A stretch of 64,000 nucleotides of DNA from Methanocaldococcus sp. (lineage in GTDB: Archaea > AGJL01 > Methanococci > Methanococcales > Methanocaldococcaceae): assembly GCF_024490875.1 (NCBI RefSeq), contig NZ_JACCLX010000033.1:1-64000 (forward strand), written 5' to 3'. The notes beneath the pieces were generated by a model. It ran no database searches, was not told the DNA's origin, and saw nothing but the letters and a program-made list of their open reading frames with translations. Numbering within the stretch: position 1 is the stretch's first letter; the number at the start of each line of letters is the position of its first letter. Positions 32,079 to 42,747 of this stretch are shown in pieces. Made by a program: the position numbers and the translations under genes.

Positions 32079-33950
32079 ATGATATCTAATTCAACAATTG
32101 ATAAAGAATACAAAATTACAAATAATTATAAATCTTTTTTAGAAATATTTTCTGAAGTTCCAGAGATTGGAGAAATTTTAGAAAAAAGTAAAAGTGTAGA
32201 AGAGGCAAGAGAAAAGTTATTTGAATTTTGTAAAGAGTTAGAGTGGAAAGTTAGAAGTGGAAATATAAAATTTAAAAATGAAATAGATAGATGGTTATCA
32301 TTAAAATCTATTGAAATATTTTTAAATATAATCTCTAAACATAACGAAAAGTTATCTGGATTTAGCACATTGGAATATTTATGGAAAGCATATAAAGGTT
32401 ATGAAGATGCTTTAAAAGAAATAAGGGAGGGATTTATTGAAGAATTTAGACATTTATTTATGGGTATGACAGGAAAGGCTAACTATTCCTTAGGTTTCTT
32501 AGGAGAAAGGTTATTAGATGAAAGCGTAGAATTTATAGATTTTAGTAAGATAAAAGGTAGAGAGGCGGGAATTGCGAGATCCAACTTTTTAGATAAGGTT
32601 TATGAAATTATGAGAGAATACATTAGTAAATATCCAAGTGGATTAGATAAGAGGATTATATTAAAAAGAAAAAAGAATAAAGAAATTTTAGAAGATTTCT
32701 TTGGAATTACTGATGATGAATGGTTTAACTATAAGTGGCAGTTTAAAAATGTAATAAAGGGCAAAAAAGGATTAGAAATTTTAAAAGAACTTAGAGAAGA
32801 GACAAACTTTAAAATATCTGATGAAGATTTAGAACTTATAGAAGAATGTATAAAAAATGGAATACCTTTTGGAATAACTCCTTACTATTTACATTTATTT
32901 GACTTCGAAAATCCTTATGTCGAAGATCTACCAGTTAGAAGACAAGTTATTCCTCCAAAATGGTATGTTAAAAAGATGATTGAGCATAAAGAGGATAGGT
33001 CAACATTCTTTGACTTTATGGGAGAGCATGACACTTCTCCATGTGACTTAATAACAAGAAGGTATGTTACCATTGCAATTATAAAGCCATATGAATCATG
33101 CCCACAAATTTGTGTCTATTGTCAAAGAAACTGGATGGTTCAAGATTTTGACGAAAAGGCATTTAAAGGTTGGGATAAAGTTGAAAAAGCATTAGATTGG
33201 TTTGCTGAGCATGAATCTATGATAGAAATATTAATTACTGGTGGAGATCCATTCAGTTTGAGTGATAAGGCAATTGAGAGAATGTTAAATAGAATCTCTG
33301 AGATGGATCATGTTATTGGAGTAAGATTTGGAACAAGAACAATAGTTACAGCTCCTATGAGAATAACAGATGAATTGGTAGAGATATTAGGCAATTATAA
33401 AAAGAGTTTAATGATTTCTACACATGTTGAAAGTTGTTATGAAATTACACCAGAAGTTAAGGAGGCAGTTAGAAAATTAGGAGAGAAAAATATTAAGGTT
33501 TATAATCAGCATGTATTTCATAGATATGTAAGCAGAAGATTTGAAAATGTAGCTTTAAGAATAGCTTTAAAGAAAGCAGGAATAATTCCATACTACACTT
33601 TTTATCCAAAAGGGAAGATAGAGCATAAAGATTACTTAGTTCCAATAGCAAGAGTAGTTCAAGAAGTTAAAGAAGAAGCGAGATTATTGCCAGGATCATT
33701 TAGAACAGATGAACCAATATTTAATGTTCCAAGAATGGGTAAAAATCATTTAAGAGGTTGGCAGGATAGAGAATTAATTGCAATAAAACCTAATGGAAGT
33801 AGAGTTTATTTAATGCATCCATGGGAAAAAGGGATATATCCTACTAAGCTATACACTTATGAAGATGTACCAATTAAAGAATACTTAGATAGTTTAAAGG
33901 AAATAGGAGAAAATATTGAAGAGTATAAAACAATATGGTATTATTATTAA
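32079..33950 (+). CDS. KamA-family radical SAM protein, long form (623 aa)
   Basis: Radical SAM enzyme of the lysine 2,3-aminomutase family. The [4Fe-4S]-SAM motif CPQICVYC (CX3CX2C) lies in the middle, followed by ILITGGDPFSLSDKAIE and later PLP-type region sequence (YYTFYPKGKIEHKDYLVP). About 300 residues precede the core, helical and of unknown role, making it much longer than standard AblA (~420). ATG 32079 is used because GGAGGGGG lies just upstream; ATG 32061 has no site. It resembles MJ0634. Beta-lysine synthesis is possible but not shown; true AblA usually sits with AblB. Confidence 0.85.
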   Translation: MISNSTIDKEYKITNNYKSFLEIFSEVPEIGEILEKSKSVEEAREKLFEFCKELEWKVRSGNIKFKNEIDRWLSLKSIEIFLNIISKHNEKLSGFSTLEYLWKAYKGYEDALKEIREGFIEEFRHLFMGMTGKANYSLGFLGERLLDESVEFIDFSKIKGREAGIARSNFLDKVYEIMREYISKYPSGLDKRIILKRKKNKEILEDFFGITDDEWFNYKWQFKNVIKGKKGLEILKELREETNFKISDEDLELIEECIKNGIPFGITPYYLHLFDFENPYVEDLPVRRQVIPPKWYVKKMIEHKEDRSTFFDFMGEHDTSPCDLITRRYVTIAIIKPYESCPQICVYCQRNWMVQDFDEKAFKGWDKVEKALDWFAEHESMIEILITGGDPFSLSDKAIERMLNRISEMDHVIGVRFGTRTIVTAPMRITDELVEILGNYKKSLMISTHVESCYEITPEVKEAVRKLGEKNIKVYNQHVFHRYVSRRFENVALRIALKKAGIIPYYTFYPKGKIEHKDYLVPIARVVQEVKEEARLLPGSFRTDEPIFNVPRMGKNHLRGWQDRELIAIKPNGSRVYLMHPWEKGIYPTKLYTYEDVPIKEYLDSLKEIGENIEEYKTIWYYY

Positions 33951-33985
33951 GTTAGGTATTTCTATTTAGAAGAAAATCAAAATCA

Positions 33986-34003
33986 ACCGAAAACCTTAAT
34001 AAC
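33986..34003 (+). promoter_or_regulatory. Predicted promoter of ilvC
   Basis: ACCGAAAACCTTAATAA fits an archaeal BRE followed by a weak TATA box. It would place the transcript start near 34025, about 35 bases before the coding start. Confidence 0.4.
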
Positions 34004-34059
34004 ATTAAAACATTATTCAGTAATTAACTAAAATTATAAATTTTTTATGGGTGATAAAT

Positions 34060-35052
34060 GTGGTTAAAATATTCTACGACAAAGATGTAACCTTTGACGC
34101 AGTTAAAGATAAAACAATTGCAGTTATTGGATATGGAAGTCAGGGGAGAGCACAAGCGTTAAATATGAAGGATAGTGGGCTAAATGTTATAGTTGGTTTG
34201 AGACCTAATGGAGCCTCTTGGAACAAGGCAATTAAAGATGGGCATACAGTTATGACTATTGAAGAAGCTTCAGAAAAAGCAGATATAATTCACATATTGA
34301 TACCAGATGAGGTTCAACCATTAGTTTATAAAAAACAGATTAAACCTTACTTAACAGAAGGAAAAACAATAAGTTTTTCTCATGGTTACAATATACACTA
34401 TGGGTTAATAAGACCACCAGAGAATGTTAATATAACAATGGTAGCCCCTAAAAGTCCAGGGGCAATGGTAAGAAAAACATTTGAGGAAGGTTTTGGAGTT
34501 CCAGGATTAGTGGCTGTTGAAAGAGATTATACAGGGGATGCCTTACAAATTGCATTGGGAATGGCAAAGGGTATTGGATTAACAAGAGTTGGAGTTATAT
34601 TAACAACATTTAGAGAAGAGACAGAGACAGATTTATTTGGAGAGCAGGTTGTTTTATGTGGAGGAGTTACTGAATTAATTAAGGCGGCATTTGAAACATT
34701 AGTTGAGGCTGGCTATGCTCCAGAGATGGCATACTTTGAAACATGCCACGAGTTAAAATTAATAGTAGATTTAATTTATCAAAAAGGTTTAAAAGGTATG
34801 TGGGAAAACGTTTCAAATACTGCTGAATATGGTGGATTAACAAGAAGGTCAAGAGTTATAAATGAAGAATCAAGAAAAGCAATGAAAGAAATATTAAAAG
34901 AAATACAAGAAGGTAAATTTGCAAAAGAGTGGAGTTTAGAGAATATTGTAGGGGCTCCACAGTTAAATGCTTTAAGAAGATTGGAGAGAGAACATCTAAT
35001 TGAAAAAGTTGGTAAAGAATTAAGAAAAATGTGTGGATTAGAAAAAGATTAA
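34060..35052 (+). CDS. ilvC: Ketol-acid reductoisomerase
   Basis: Second common step of valine, leucine and isoleucine synthesis: rearranges and reduces acetolactate or acetohydroxybutyrate with NAD(P)H and Mg2+. 330 residues, class I. Rossmann motif [19 protein letters not shown] near residue 20; [16 protein letters not shown]; metal sites in [10 protein letters not shown] and in the C-terminal knot ([15 protein letters not shown]). The start is GTG 34060, four bases after GGGTGAT; an ATG at 34058 is out of frame and the earlier GTG is inside the ribosome site. It resembles MJ1543. Confidence 0.97.
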   Translation: MVKIFYDKDVTFDAVKDKTIAVIGYGSQGRAQALNMKDSGLNVIVGLRPNGASWNKAIKDGHTVMTIEEASEKADIIHILIPDEVQPLVYKKQIKPYLTEGKTISFSHGYNIHYGLIRPPENVNITMVAPKSPGAMVRKTFEEGFGVPGLVAVERDYTGDALQIALGMAKGIGLTRVGVILTTFREETETDLFGEQVVLCGGVTELIKAAFETLVEAGYAPEMAYFETCHELKLIVDLIYQKGLKGMWENVSNTAEYGGLTRRSRVINEESRKAMKEILKEIQEGKFAKEWSLENIVGAPQLNALRRLEREHLIEKVGKELRKMCGLEKD

Positions 35053-35208
35053 AATTTTACTTTTTTATTTTTTACTTATTCTTTATAATAATTTCTTTTT
35101 TATTTCAATCTCTATTTTATCTCTAAATTTTGACTTTTTAAGTTTTTTTATTTTTATATTCAACAACTACGACAATTAACAAAATACAATTCAACAAAAA
35201 TCAAAAAT

Positions 35209-35217
35209 TTTATATAA
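35209..35217 (+). promoter_or_regulatory. TATA box of the HTH regulator gene
   Basis: TTTATATAA preceded by A-rich sequence lies about 35 bases before the ATG at 35248, giving a short leader of roughly 10 bases. Confidence 0.4.
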
Positions 35218-35247
35218 TTTTAGAACTATTTTAATTCTGTGATTATT

Positions 35248-35946
35248 ATGGAGAAGGTTATTACCTACATAATTGGAGATATTGTTTTGTCAGAAAATCC
35301 AGGAAATGCTCTAAAAAAATGGAGAAATCTATTCAATATCCAACAAATTGAATTAGCAAAATATTTAAATGTATCTCCTTCTGTTATTAGTGATTATGAA
35401 GTTGGAAGAAGAAAGAATCCTGGAGTTAATATAATAAAGAAATATGTTCTTGCATTGATAGAAATTGATAGAGAGAGAGGAGGACATACTATAAAAGCAT
35501 TGAATAAAATCTTAAATAAAAGTCCTTCTATTAAAGCAATTTTATCAATAAAGGAGTATGAAAATCCAATTCCTTTAAAAGAATTTGTTGATTTAATAGA
35601 TGGAGAATTTGTCGTAAATACTAACAACTTAGATATTCCAATTTATGGGCATACGGTTGTAGATAGTATAAAGGCAATATTAGAGATGAATGGAGATGAC
35701 TTTTATCATCTATATGGTTGGACTACTGAAAGGGCTTTAATCTTTTCAAATGTCTCTACTGGAAGGAGTCCAATGGTCGCAGTTAGAGTTAGTATAATGA
35801 AACCAAGAGTTGTAGTTTTGCAGAGAATAGATAAAACGAAGATAGATAAATTAGCTATAAAATTGGCAGAAATTGATAATATTCCATTAATAACTACACA
35901 ATTAGATTTAAAAGACCTTATAAAAGTATTAAATGAGATAAAATAA
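35248..35946 (+). CDS. HTH (XRE-like) transcriptional regulator with C-terminal ligand-type domain
   Basis: 232 residues. The helix-turn-helix is near residues 20-60: [21 protein letters not shown] then [18 protein letters not shown], a standard XRE fold. The C-terminal half ([30 protein letters not shown] and later [10 protein letters not shown]) is a separate alpha/beta domain. ATG 35248 is used; GTGAT at 35239-35243 is its ribosome site. It resembles MJ1545, an archaeal family encoded just before HMG-CoA synthase. Control of the mevalonate genes, 17 bases downstream, is a positional inference. Confidence 0.88.
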   Translation: MEKVITYIIGDIVLSENPGNALKKWRNLFNIQQIELAKYLNVSPSVISDYEVGRRKNPGVNIIKKYVLALIEIDRERGGHTIKALNKILNKSPSIKAILSIKEYENPIPLKEFVDLIDGEFVVNTNNLDIPIYGHTVVDSIKAILEMNGDDFYHLYGWTTERALIFSNVSTGRSPMVAVRVSIMKPRVVVLQRIDKTKIDKLAIKLAEIDNIPLITTQLDLKDLIKVLNEIK

Positions 35947-35963
35947 AATTTTTCGGTGGAATT

Positions 35964-37001
35964 ATGGTAGGTATAGTTGGCTATGGAGCATACATTCCTA
36001 AGTATAGAATTAAAGTTGATGAAATTGCAAGAGTATGGAACAAAGACCCAGAATCAATAAAAAAAGGTCTTTTAGTTTATGAAAAGGCAGTTCCAAGTTT
36101 GGATGAAGATACAGCAACAATAGCTGTTGAGGCATCAAGAAATGCATTAAAAAGGGCTGAAATTAATCCAAAAGATATTGGAGCAGTGTATGTTGGAAGT
36201 GAAAGCCATCCTTACGCTGTAAAGCCAACTGCCACAATAGTTGCTGAGGCTATTGACGCTACTCCTGATTTAACAGCCGCAGATTTAGAATTTGCGTGTA
36301 AGGCTGGAACTGCTGGAATTCAAATGTGTATGGGATTGGTTGAAAGTGGATTAATTAAATATGGCTTAGCAGTAGGGGCTGATACAGCACAGGGGGCTCC
36401 GGGAGATGCGTTAGAATATACCGCCGCAGCTGGAGGGGCAGCCTATATAATTGGAAAATCTAAGGTTATTGCTGAATTCAATGGAACTTATTCATTTACA
36501 ACAGACACTCCTGACTTTTGGAGAAGGGAGGGAAAACCTTATCCAAGACATGGAGGAAGATTTACCGGAGAACCTGCTTATTTTAGGCATGTTATAAATG
36601 CCGCTAAGGGCTTAATGGAAAAAATGGGAACAAAGCCAGAAGATTATGATTACTGCGTATTTCATCAACCAAATGGGAAATTTTACATTAGAGTTGCCAA
36701 AATATTAGGATTTAAAGAAGAACAGTATAAAATTGGATTACTAACTCCATATATTGGAAATACATATTCAGGAGCTGTTCCTTTGGGATTATCGAATGTT
36801 TTAGACAACTGCGAAGGAGGAGAGAGAATTTTAGCAGTTTCTTATGGTAGTGGAGCAGGAAGTGATGCCTTTGATATAACAGTAACAAATAGAATAAAAG
36901 ATGTTAAAGATAAAGCCCAAAGAACTTCCTATTATATAGAAAGAAAAGAATACATTGACTATGCAATATATGCCAAATTTAGGAAGAAAATTAGAATGTA
37001 A
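35964..37001 (+). CDS. Hydroxymethylglutaryl-CoA synthase
   Basis: Condenses acetoacetyl-CoA with acetyl-CoA to HMG-CoA at the start of the mevalonate pathway to archaeal lipids. 345 residues of the archaeal type: start [21 protein letters not shown], catalytic Cys in [12 protein letters not shown] near residue 112, [17 protein letters not shown], and catalytic His in VFHQPNGKF. It is followed 52 bases later by thiolase and further on by DUF35, which in a related methanogen form one complex that channels the intermediate. It resembles MJ1546. Confidence 0.96.
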   Translation: MVGIVGYGAYIPKYRIKVDEIARVWNKDPESIKKGLLVYEKAVPSLDEDTATIAVEASRNALKRAEINPKDIGAVYVGSESHPYAVKPTATIVAEAIDATPDLTAADLEFACKAGTAGIQMCMGLVESGLIKYGLAVGADTAQGAPGDALEYTAAAGGAAYIIGKSKVIAEFNGTYSFTTDTPDFWRREGKPYPRHGGRFTGEPAYFRHVINAAKGLMEKMGTKPEDYDYCVFHQPNGKFYIRVAKILGFKEEQYKIGLLTPYIGNTYSGAVPLGLSNVLDNCEGGERILAVSYGSGAGSDAFDITVTNRIKDVKDKAQRTSYYIERKEYIDYAIYAKFRKKIRM

Positions 37002-37026
37002 ATAATAATTCAAAATCAAAATTTAA

Positions 37027-38232
<1,206 letters not shown>

Positions 38233-38244
38233 TAGAGGGAAATT

Positions 38245-38475
38245 ATGGATAAATTTTTAAAACTATTGATTAAATCCTTTGCATTATTTATTGGATTTGT
38301 TATATTAGATTTTATAGTAGAATATTACTTCATTGATGGATTGACAATACTATTGTGGGTTTCTGCAATAATATTTGCATGCCTCTGCATAGTTTTTGGA
38401 TTAATATACGAAAAAATTAAAATAAATATTTCATATTTACCATTTAATAAAGAAGATAAGAATGTGAGAAATTGA
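38245..38475 (+). CDS. Small membrane protein, 76 aa
   Basis: Two hydrophobic helices ([19 protein letters not shown] and [26 protein letters not shown]) with a charged tail; no known motif. AGAGGGAAATT before the ATG serves as ribosome site, and the gene starts 12 bases after thiolase. Its last codons overlap the next small gene. It is conserved in position between thiolase and DUF35 as far as I recall (MJ1550 region). The function is unknown. Confidence 0.7.
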   Translation: MDKFLKLLIKSFALFIGFVILDFIVEYYFIDGLTILLWVSAIIFACLCIVFGLIYEKIKINISYLPFNKEDKNVRN

Positions 38476-38660
38476 TAGAAAAATATTGTCCCTTTATAAA
38501 GGATATATGTAAAAAAGACCGTTGTGTGATGTGGATAGGAGGAGAGTGTAGATTAATATTATTAATAGATTTATTAATTTCTTCAAAAATTAACGAACTT
38601 TATGCATATGAAAATGGAACTATTGATATAGATGTTGAAGAAAACCAAGATGCGAGTTGA
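38472..38660 (+). CDS. Small Cys-rich protein, 62 aa, TTG start
   Basis: Starts [26 protein letters not shown] in short pieces: four Cys at about residues 6, 13, 18 and 26 in a CX6CX4CX7C pattern that could bind zinc or an iron-sulfur cluster, followed by a hydrophobic helix and an acidic tail. The start is TTG overlapping the TGA of the previous gene (TTGA), with GTGAG upstream. The function is unknown; it belongs to the run from thiolase to DUF35. Confidence 0.65.
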   Translation: MIEKYCPFIKDICKKDRCVMWIGGECRLILLIDLLISSKINELYAYENGTIDIDVEENQDAS

Positions 38661-38666
38661 TGAGTT

Positions 38667-38840
38667 ATGTGCAGTTGCAACTTATACTTTAATGATGAGT
38701 TAATTATGGAAGATGTTATTATTGTAGAAAAAAAAGGAGATAAAATTATAGCCATTGACATATTTGGAGAAAAAAAAGAATTAGTTGGAGAAATAGTAAA
38801 AGTTGATTTAAATGAAAATAAAATTTTTATCAGGGGATAA
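38667..38840 (+). CDS. CooT-like nickel-binding small protein, 57 aa
   Basis: Too short for routine ORF listing but clear: MCSCNLYFNDELIMEDV at the start, then VEKKGDKIIAIDIFGEKKEL and VGEIVKVDLNENKIFI. This is the pattern of the CooT family, in which Cys2 binds nickel and the rest is a small beta-barrel. GATGAG lies a few bases before ATG 38667. It ends 2 bases before the DUF35 gene. A role in nickel supply for hydrogenases or CODH is known only for bacterial CooT; here it is inference. Confidence 0.8.
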   Translation: MCSCNLYFNDELIMEDVIIVEKKGDKIIAIDIFGEKKELVGEIVKVDLNENKIFIRG

Positions 38841-38842
38841 AT

Positions 38843-39238
38843 ATGGTAGTAAGAAGTTGGAGGCATATAAAGGAGAGATACAACTTAATTGGAGTAAGAT
38901 GTAAAAATTGCGGAACAATATATTTCCCAACAAGAAAAATTTGTCCAAAGTGTAGGAGAAAAACAGAGTTTGAAGAAATAAAATTAAGTGGTAAGGGGAA
39001 AGTTTATACTTACTCAGTTGTTCATGTAGCCCCTAAGGACTTTGAAAAACAAACTCCCTATGTAATAGCAATTGTTGAATTGGAGGAAGGACCAAAAATT
39101 ACTGGGCAAATAGTAGATTGCAAGTCAGAGGAGGTATATATAGGTATGCCAGTAGAGGCTGTATTTAGAAGAATCAAAGAAGATGGAGACGATGGAGTTA
39201 TAACCTATGGATACAAATTTAAACCTATTGAGAATTAA
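38843..39238 (+). CDS. DUF35 zinc-ribbon/OB-fold subunit of the thiolase-HMG-CoA synthase complex
   Basis: 131 residues. A zinc ribbon (Cys 20, 23, 34 and 37: CKNC...CPKC) precedes an OB-fold (GKGKVYTYSVVHVAPKDFEKQTPYVIAIVELEEG, read in pieces). In Methanothermococcus the DUF35 protein bridges thiolase and HMG-CoA synthase and helps form a shared CoA site, so the thermodynamically poor first step is pulled forward. The gene order here matches. It resembles MJ1552. Confidence 0.93.
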   Translation: MVVRSWRHIKERYNLIGVRCKNCGTIYFPTRKICPKCRRKTEFEEIKLSGKGKVYTYSVVHVAPKDFEKQTPYVIAIVELEEGPKITGQIVDCKSEEVYIGMPVEAVFRRIKEDGDDGVITYGYKFKPIEN

Positions 39239-39267
39239 AACCTTTAAATCTTTTATATGGTGGTTTT

Positions 39268-39507
39268 ATGGAAGTCATAAACTACATTGTTATAGTAATG
39301 GCTATATTGACGAGTTTAGCCGCTTTATTACAGAAAGATTTAATTAAATGTATAATATTGTCTGGATTTTTTGGATTATGTGTAGCATATCTATATTATG
39401 CTCTATTGGCTCCAGATGTGGCTTTAACAGAGGCAATACTTGGAGGGGCTATTTTACCAGCATTGTTTGCCTTTACCGTTAGAAGGACTCAAAGAATGGA
39501 CGAATAG
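39268..39507 (+). CDS. MbhD-like (DUF4040) antiporter/hydrogenase membrane subunit, 79 aa
   Basis: Three hydrophobic helices with the DUF4040/MbhD pattern: KDLIKCIILSGFFGLCVAYLYY and LAPDVALTEAILGGAILPALF. Proteins of this type are small subunits of Mrp-type antiporters and energy-converting hydrogenases (Mbh, Ehb). Here it stands alone, 30 bases after DUF35, without other antiporter or hydrogenase genes nearby. TGGTGG before the ATG supports the start. Confidence 0.8.
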   Translation: MEVINYIVIVMAILTSLAALLQKDLIKCIILSGFFGLCVAYLYYALLAPDVALTEAILGGAILPALFAFTVRRTQRMDE

Positions 39508-39632
39508 GTAAGAAAATTATAATAATTAAATTTTTTCTAATTTTTTTATCAATAATATTAATATTAAAAAACTATTTTTATAATTTCTAATTTTTATAAA
39601 AACTTTATTAAAAACTTTATTAGGTTGATAAA

Positions 39633-41603
39633 ATGATGACTTTCGAAATTAAAAGTAGAGATGCCATGGGAAGAATTGGAATACTAAATATAAATGGTAA
39701 GAAAATTGAAACTCCTACGATAATGCCAGTAGTTCATCCAAATCCAAAAAAACAAGTTGTAGATATTGACTTAATAAACAAGTTGGCAGATGTTATTATC
39801 ACAAATTCTTATATTATATATAAAACAAAACATTTAAGAGAAATTGCTATAAATAAAGGAGTTCATAAATTGGTAGGATTTGACAAGGTAATAGTTACAG
39901 ATAGTGGTTCTTTTCAGTTGGGAGTTTATGGAGATGTTGATGTAGAACCATTAGAAATTGTAGAGTTTCAAGAGATGATAGGAGTTGATGTTGGAACTAT
40001 TTTAGATATCCCAACTCCCCCAGATGTAGATAAAGAAATAGCAGAAAAAGATTTAGAAGAAACTTTAAGAAGGGCTAAATTGTCAATTGAGTTAAAAAAA
40101 GATAGAGGATTTAAATTATTGCTAAATGGGACTATCCAAGGTTCCACATATTTAGATTTAAGGCAAAAGTCGGCAAAGGAGATGGCTAAATTGAACTTTG
40201 ACATATATCCTATTGGTGCAGTTGTCCCATTGATGGAAGAATATAGATATAGAGATGTAGTTGAAATTATTCTAAATTCAAAGATGTATCTTCCAACAAA
40301 CAAGCCAGTGCATTTATTTGGTTGTGGGCATCCTATGTTTTTTGCTTTGGCTGTTGCATTAGGATGTGATTTGTTTGACTCTGCGGCTTATGTCTTATAT
40401 GCTAAGGATGATAGATATTTAACTGAAAGGGGGACATTACATTTAGATGAAATTAAAGATTTAAAGTCATTTCCATGTTCATGTCCAGTTTGCTCATCTT
40501 ATACTCCAAAAGAATTGGCAAGTTTAAATAAAAAAGATAGAGAGAAACTTTTGGCTGAACATAACTTGTATATAACTTTTGAAGAGATAAATAGAATTAA
40601 AGAGGCTATAAAAGAAGGTAGTTTATGGGAATTGGTTGAAGAAAGATGTAGAAGTCATCCTAAACTTTTAGAGGCATATAGAGTCTTAAAGAATTATATG
40701 GACTACATTGAAAAATTTGACCCTGTAACTAAAAAATCTGCCTTTTTCTATTCTGGCGTTGAATCAATGTTTAGACCAGAAGTTTTAAGACATAAAAAGA
40801 GATTGAAGAGAATTAAATACGAAAAAGTTTATGTTACAACAATATCAAGTTCCGTAGAAAAGCCATATCATGAAAATTTAAATGTAATTGAAACAGACAT
40901 TGACATTTTAATAAAACATCCAGTATTTGGTTTTGTTCCATACTATATAGATTCTATGTATCCTTTATCTCAAAACGAAATTCCTGAACTTTATGAATTT
41001 GAAAAAGAGATAAATAAAAAGTTTTATGATGAATTCATTGATTGGTTAAAGAGAAAAATAGGGGAAGATAATATTTTAGATATAATGACCTATAACTATT
41101 ACACAAGTTATTTCCAAAGTACTAAGAAAGGATTTAATTCAGACAATTTAAGAATTAAGAAAATGTTACAATATCAATATGGCTATGATATTATCGATGA
41201 CGATTTAATTGATAAAATTAAAGTTGTTAGAAGTAAAAACACTGGAAGATTGAGACAGGTTTTAGATGAAAATAACAATATTTTATTTACAGTAAGAAGT
41301 AATGACAACTTATTAATACCCTCAGAAAGAGGGGCTAAACTATTATGGGAAAAAATACCATATCCAAGATATAGAGTTGTTGTAAATAAAGAGGCAGAGG
41401 AATTTATTAGAGAAGGGAGAAATGTCTTCGCTAAATTTGTTGTAAATTGTGATGAAGAGTTAAGGCCTTATGAGGAGGTTTTAGTGGTTAATGAAGATGA
41501 TGAATTATTAGGTTATGGAACTACAATTTTAAATGGCATAGAACTTAAAGAGTTTAATTATGGGTTAGCGGTTAAAGTTAGGGGCGGAATAAAAAAGGTT
41601 TAA
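39633..41603 (+). CDS. tgtA: Archaeosine tRNA-guanine transglycosylase
   Basis: Swaps guanine 15 of archaeal tRNAs for preQ0, first step of archaeosine formation. 656 residues: TIM-barrel catalytic part with ITNSYIIYKTKHLRE and the nucleophile Asp in VTDSGSFQLGVYGDV, zinc site CSCPVC near 285 plus SHPKL, then the archaeal C-terminal extension ending in a PUA RNA-binding domain (AKFVVNCDEELRPYEEVLVVN). The start is Met at 39633 or the next codon. It resembles MJ0436. Confidence 0.96.
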   Translation: MMTFEIKSRDAMGRIGILNINGKKIETPTIMPVVHPNPKKQVVDIDLINKLADVIITNSYIIYKTKHLREIAINKGVHKLVGFDKVIVTDSGSFQLGVYGDVDVEPLEIVEFQEMIGVDVGTILDIPTPPDVDKEIAEKDLEETLRRAKLSIELKKDRGFKLLLNGTIQGSTYLDLRQKSAKEMAKLNFDIYPIGAVVPLMEEYRYRDVVEIILNSKMYLPTNKPVHLFGCGHPMFFALAVALGCDLFDSAAYVLYAKDDRYLTERGTLHLDEIKDLKSFPCSCPVCSSYTPKELASLNKKDREKLLAEHNLYITFEEINRIKEAIKEGSLWELVEERCRSHPKLLEAYRVLKNYMDYIEKFDPVTKKSAFFYSGVESMFRPEVLRHKKRLKRIKYEKVYVTTISSSVEKPYHENLNVIETDIDILIKHPVFGFVPYYIDSMYPLSQNEIPELYEFEKEINKKFYDEFIDWLKRKIGEDNILDIMTYNYYTSYFQSTKKGFNSDNLRIKKMLQYQYGYDIIDDDLIDKIKVVRSKNTGRLRQVLDENNNILFTVRSNDNLLIPSERGAKLLWEKIPYPRYRVVVNKEAEEFIREGRNVFAKFVVNCDEELRPYEEVLVVNEDDELLGYGTTILNGIELKEFNYGLAVKVRGGIKKV

Positions 41604-41613
41604 AGTGAGAATT

Positions 41614-41952
41614 ATGGATTCTTTTGATAAAAATTATTATAATGTATTTGCCTATGGAGAGTTGATGAAAAAAGATGTTCTCTTAAAATTAATAAACAGA
41701 GTTCCAAAAATGATTAAAGGTAGAGTTTATGGATTTAAAAAGTTTTTTGATAAGTCAATTGGATACTATGGGGCTGTAAAAGAGGATGGAAGTTATATTG
41801 ATGGAATTATTTTATTGGGAATTACTGAAAAAGAATTAAAAATTTTTGATGACTATGAGGATTTGGGAATATACTATATAAGGGAAAAAACTATATCTAT
41901 TGGAGAAGATGGAAAAAAATATGATGTTTATATTTATTTGAGATATTTATAA
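41614..41952 (+). CDS. Gamma-glutamylcyclotransferase-like (AIG2) protein
   Basis: 112 residues of the GGCT/AIG2 fold: NVFAYGELMKKDVLLKLINRV is the YGxL signature, with DGIILLGITEKELKIFDDYED carrying the usual acidic residue, and YIREKTISI. Family members form 5-oxoproline or remove gamma-glutamyl groups, but many are uncharacterised. ATG 41614 is used since GTGAG at 41605 serves as the ribosome site. It follows tgtA by 10 bases and converges on nadE. Confidence 0.82.
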   Translation: MDSFDKNYYNVFAYGELMKKDVLLKLINRVPKMIKGRVYGFKKFFDKSIGYYGAVKEDGSYIDGIILLGITEKELKIFDDYEDLGIYYIREKTISIGEDGKKYDVYIYLRYL

Positions 41953-41960
41953 AAAATTTA

Positions 41961-42725
41961 TTATGGAGTTGGAGGAAGTGTTCTCTTATGCTCATTTTTT
42001 TTAATTAAATCAAATACATATTTAACCATATTTATGGAGATATTTAACTCTTTAGAAATTTCATCTGGGTTTTTTCCTTCTTCATACAATTTCAATATTT
42101 TATCTAAAACTTCATATTTAATTCCAAGTTCTCCTTCATCTGTTTGTCCTTCCCAGAGACCTGCTGATGGTGGTTTTTCAATAATTTCCTTAGGAACCCC
42201 AAGATATTTAGCAAGTTCTCTAACCTCTGTTTTAAATAAATTTCCTATAGGTCTTATATCACAGGCAATATCTCCATATTTAGTTCCATATCCTACATAA
42301 ATTTCTGATTTATTAGAAGTTCCTGCAACTAATAGATTATATTTGTTTGCAAAATAATAAAGAATACACATTCTAATTCTTGCTTTTAAATTTCCATCTG
42401 CAATTTTGTCAAATTCTCTTGTAGGAATGTAGCCACCAGCACCAAATGCCTTTAAAACATCTGTTATGTCTGAGATAATATATTTTATATTTAACTTTTC
42501 AGCAACCATTTTTGCATGTTCAACATCTTTAGGATTTGTATTTTTCTCTGGCATTATTATACCTAAAACTTTATCACTTCCAAGGGCTTTGACACATAGA
42601 TAGGCTGTGACTGTGGAATCAATTCCCCCACTTAGTCCAATAACTACACCATTGGCATTGGCTTCTTTAACCTTTTCTCTAATAAAATTTGTTATTTTCT
42701 CAACAACATCATTAATATTATTCAT
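41961..42725 (-). CDS. nadE: NH3-dependent NAD+ synthetase
   Basis: Amidates nicotinate adenine dinucleotide to NAD+ using ammonia and ATP. 254 residues: ATP pyrophosphatase P-loop SGGIDS at residues 32-37, GTSNKSEIYVGYGTKYGD, then CDIRPIGNLFKTEVRELAKYLGVP and PPSAGLWEGQTDEGELG, all NadE signatures. There is no glutaminase domain, as usual in archaea. The start is ATG 42725, after GGTGAT; ATG 42737 lies before that site. It resembles MJ1352. Confidence 0.96.
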   Translation of the reverse strand: MNNINDVVEKITNFIREKVKEANANGVVIGLSGGIDSTVTAYLCVKALGSDKVLGIIMPEKNTNPKDVEHAKMVAEKLNIKYIISDITDVLKAFGAGGYIPTREFDKIADGNLKARIRMCILYYFANKYNLLVAGTSNKSEIYVGYGTKYGDIACDIRPIGNLFKTEVRELAKYLGVPKEIIEKPPSAGLWEGQTDEGELGIKYEVLDKILKLYEEGKNPDEISKELNISINMVKYVFDLIKKNEHKRTLPPTP

Positions 42726-42747
42726 TGTTATCACCACTAATAATTAA

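Noticed and set aside
35053-35208. Possible minus-strand C/D sRNA after ilvC
   Set aside because: No RUGAUGA-type box on either strand; only T-rich terminator-like sequence.
38651-38704. Short frame starting [12 protein letters not shown]
   Set aside because: The frame starting at ATG 38667 gives a full CooT-like protein; this one ends after 17 codons.
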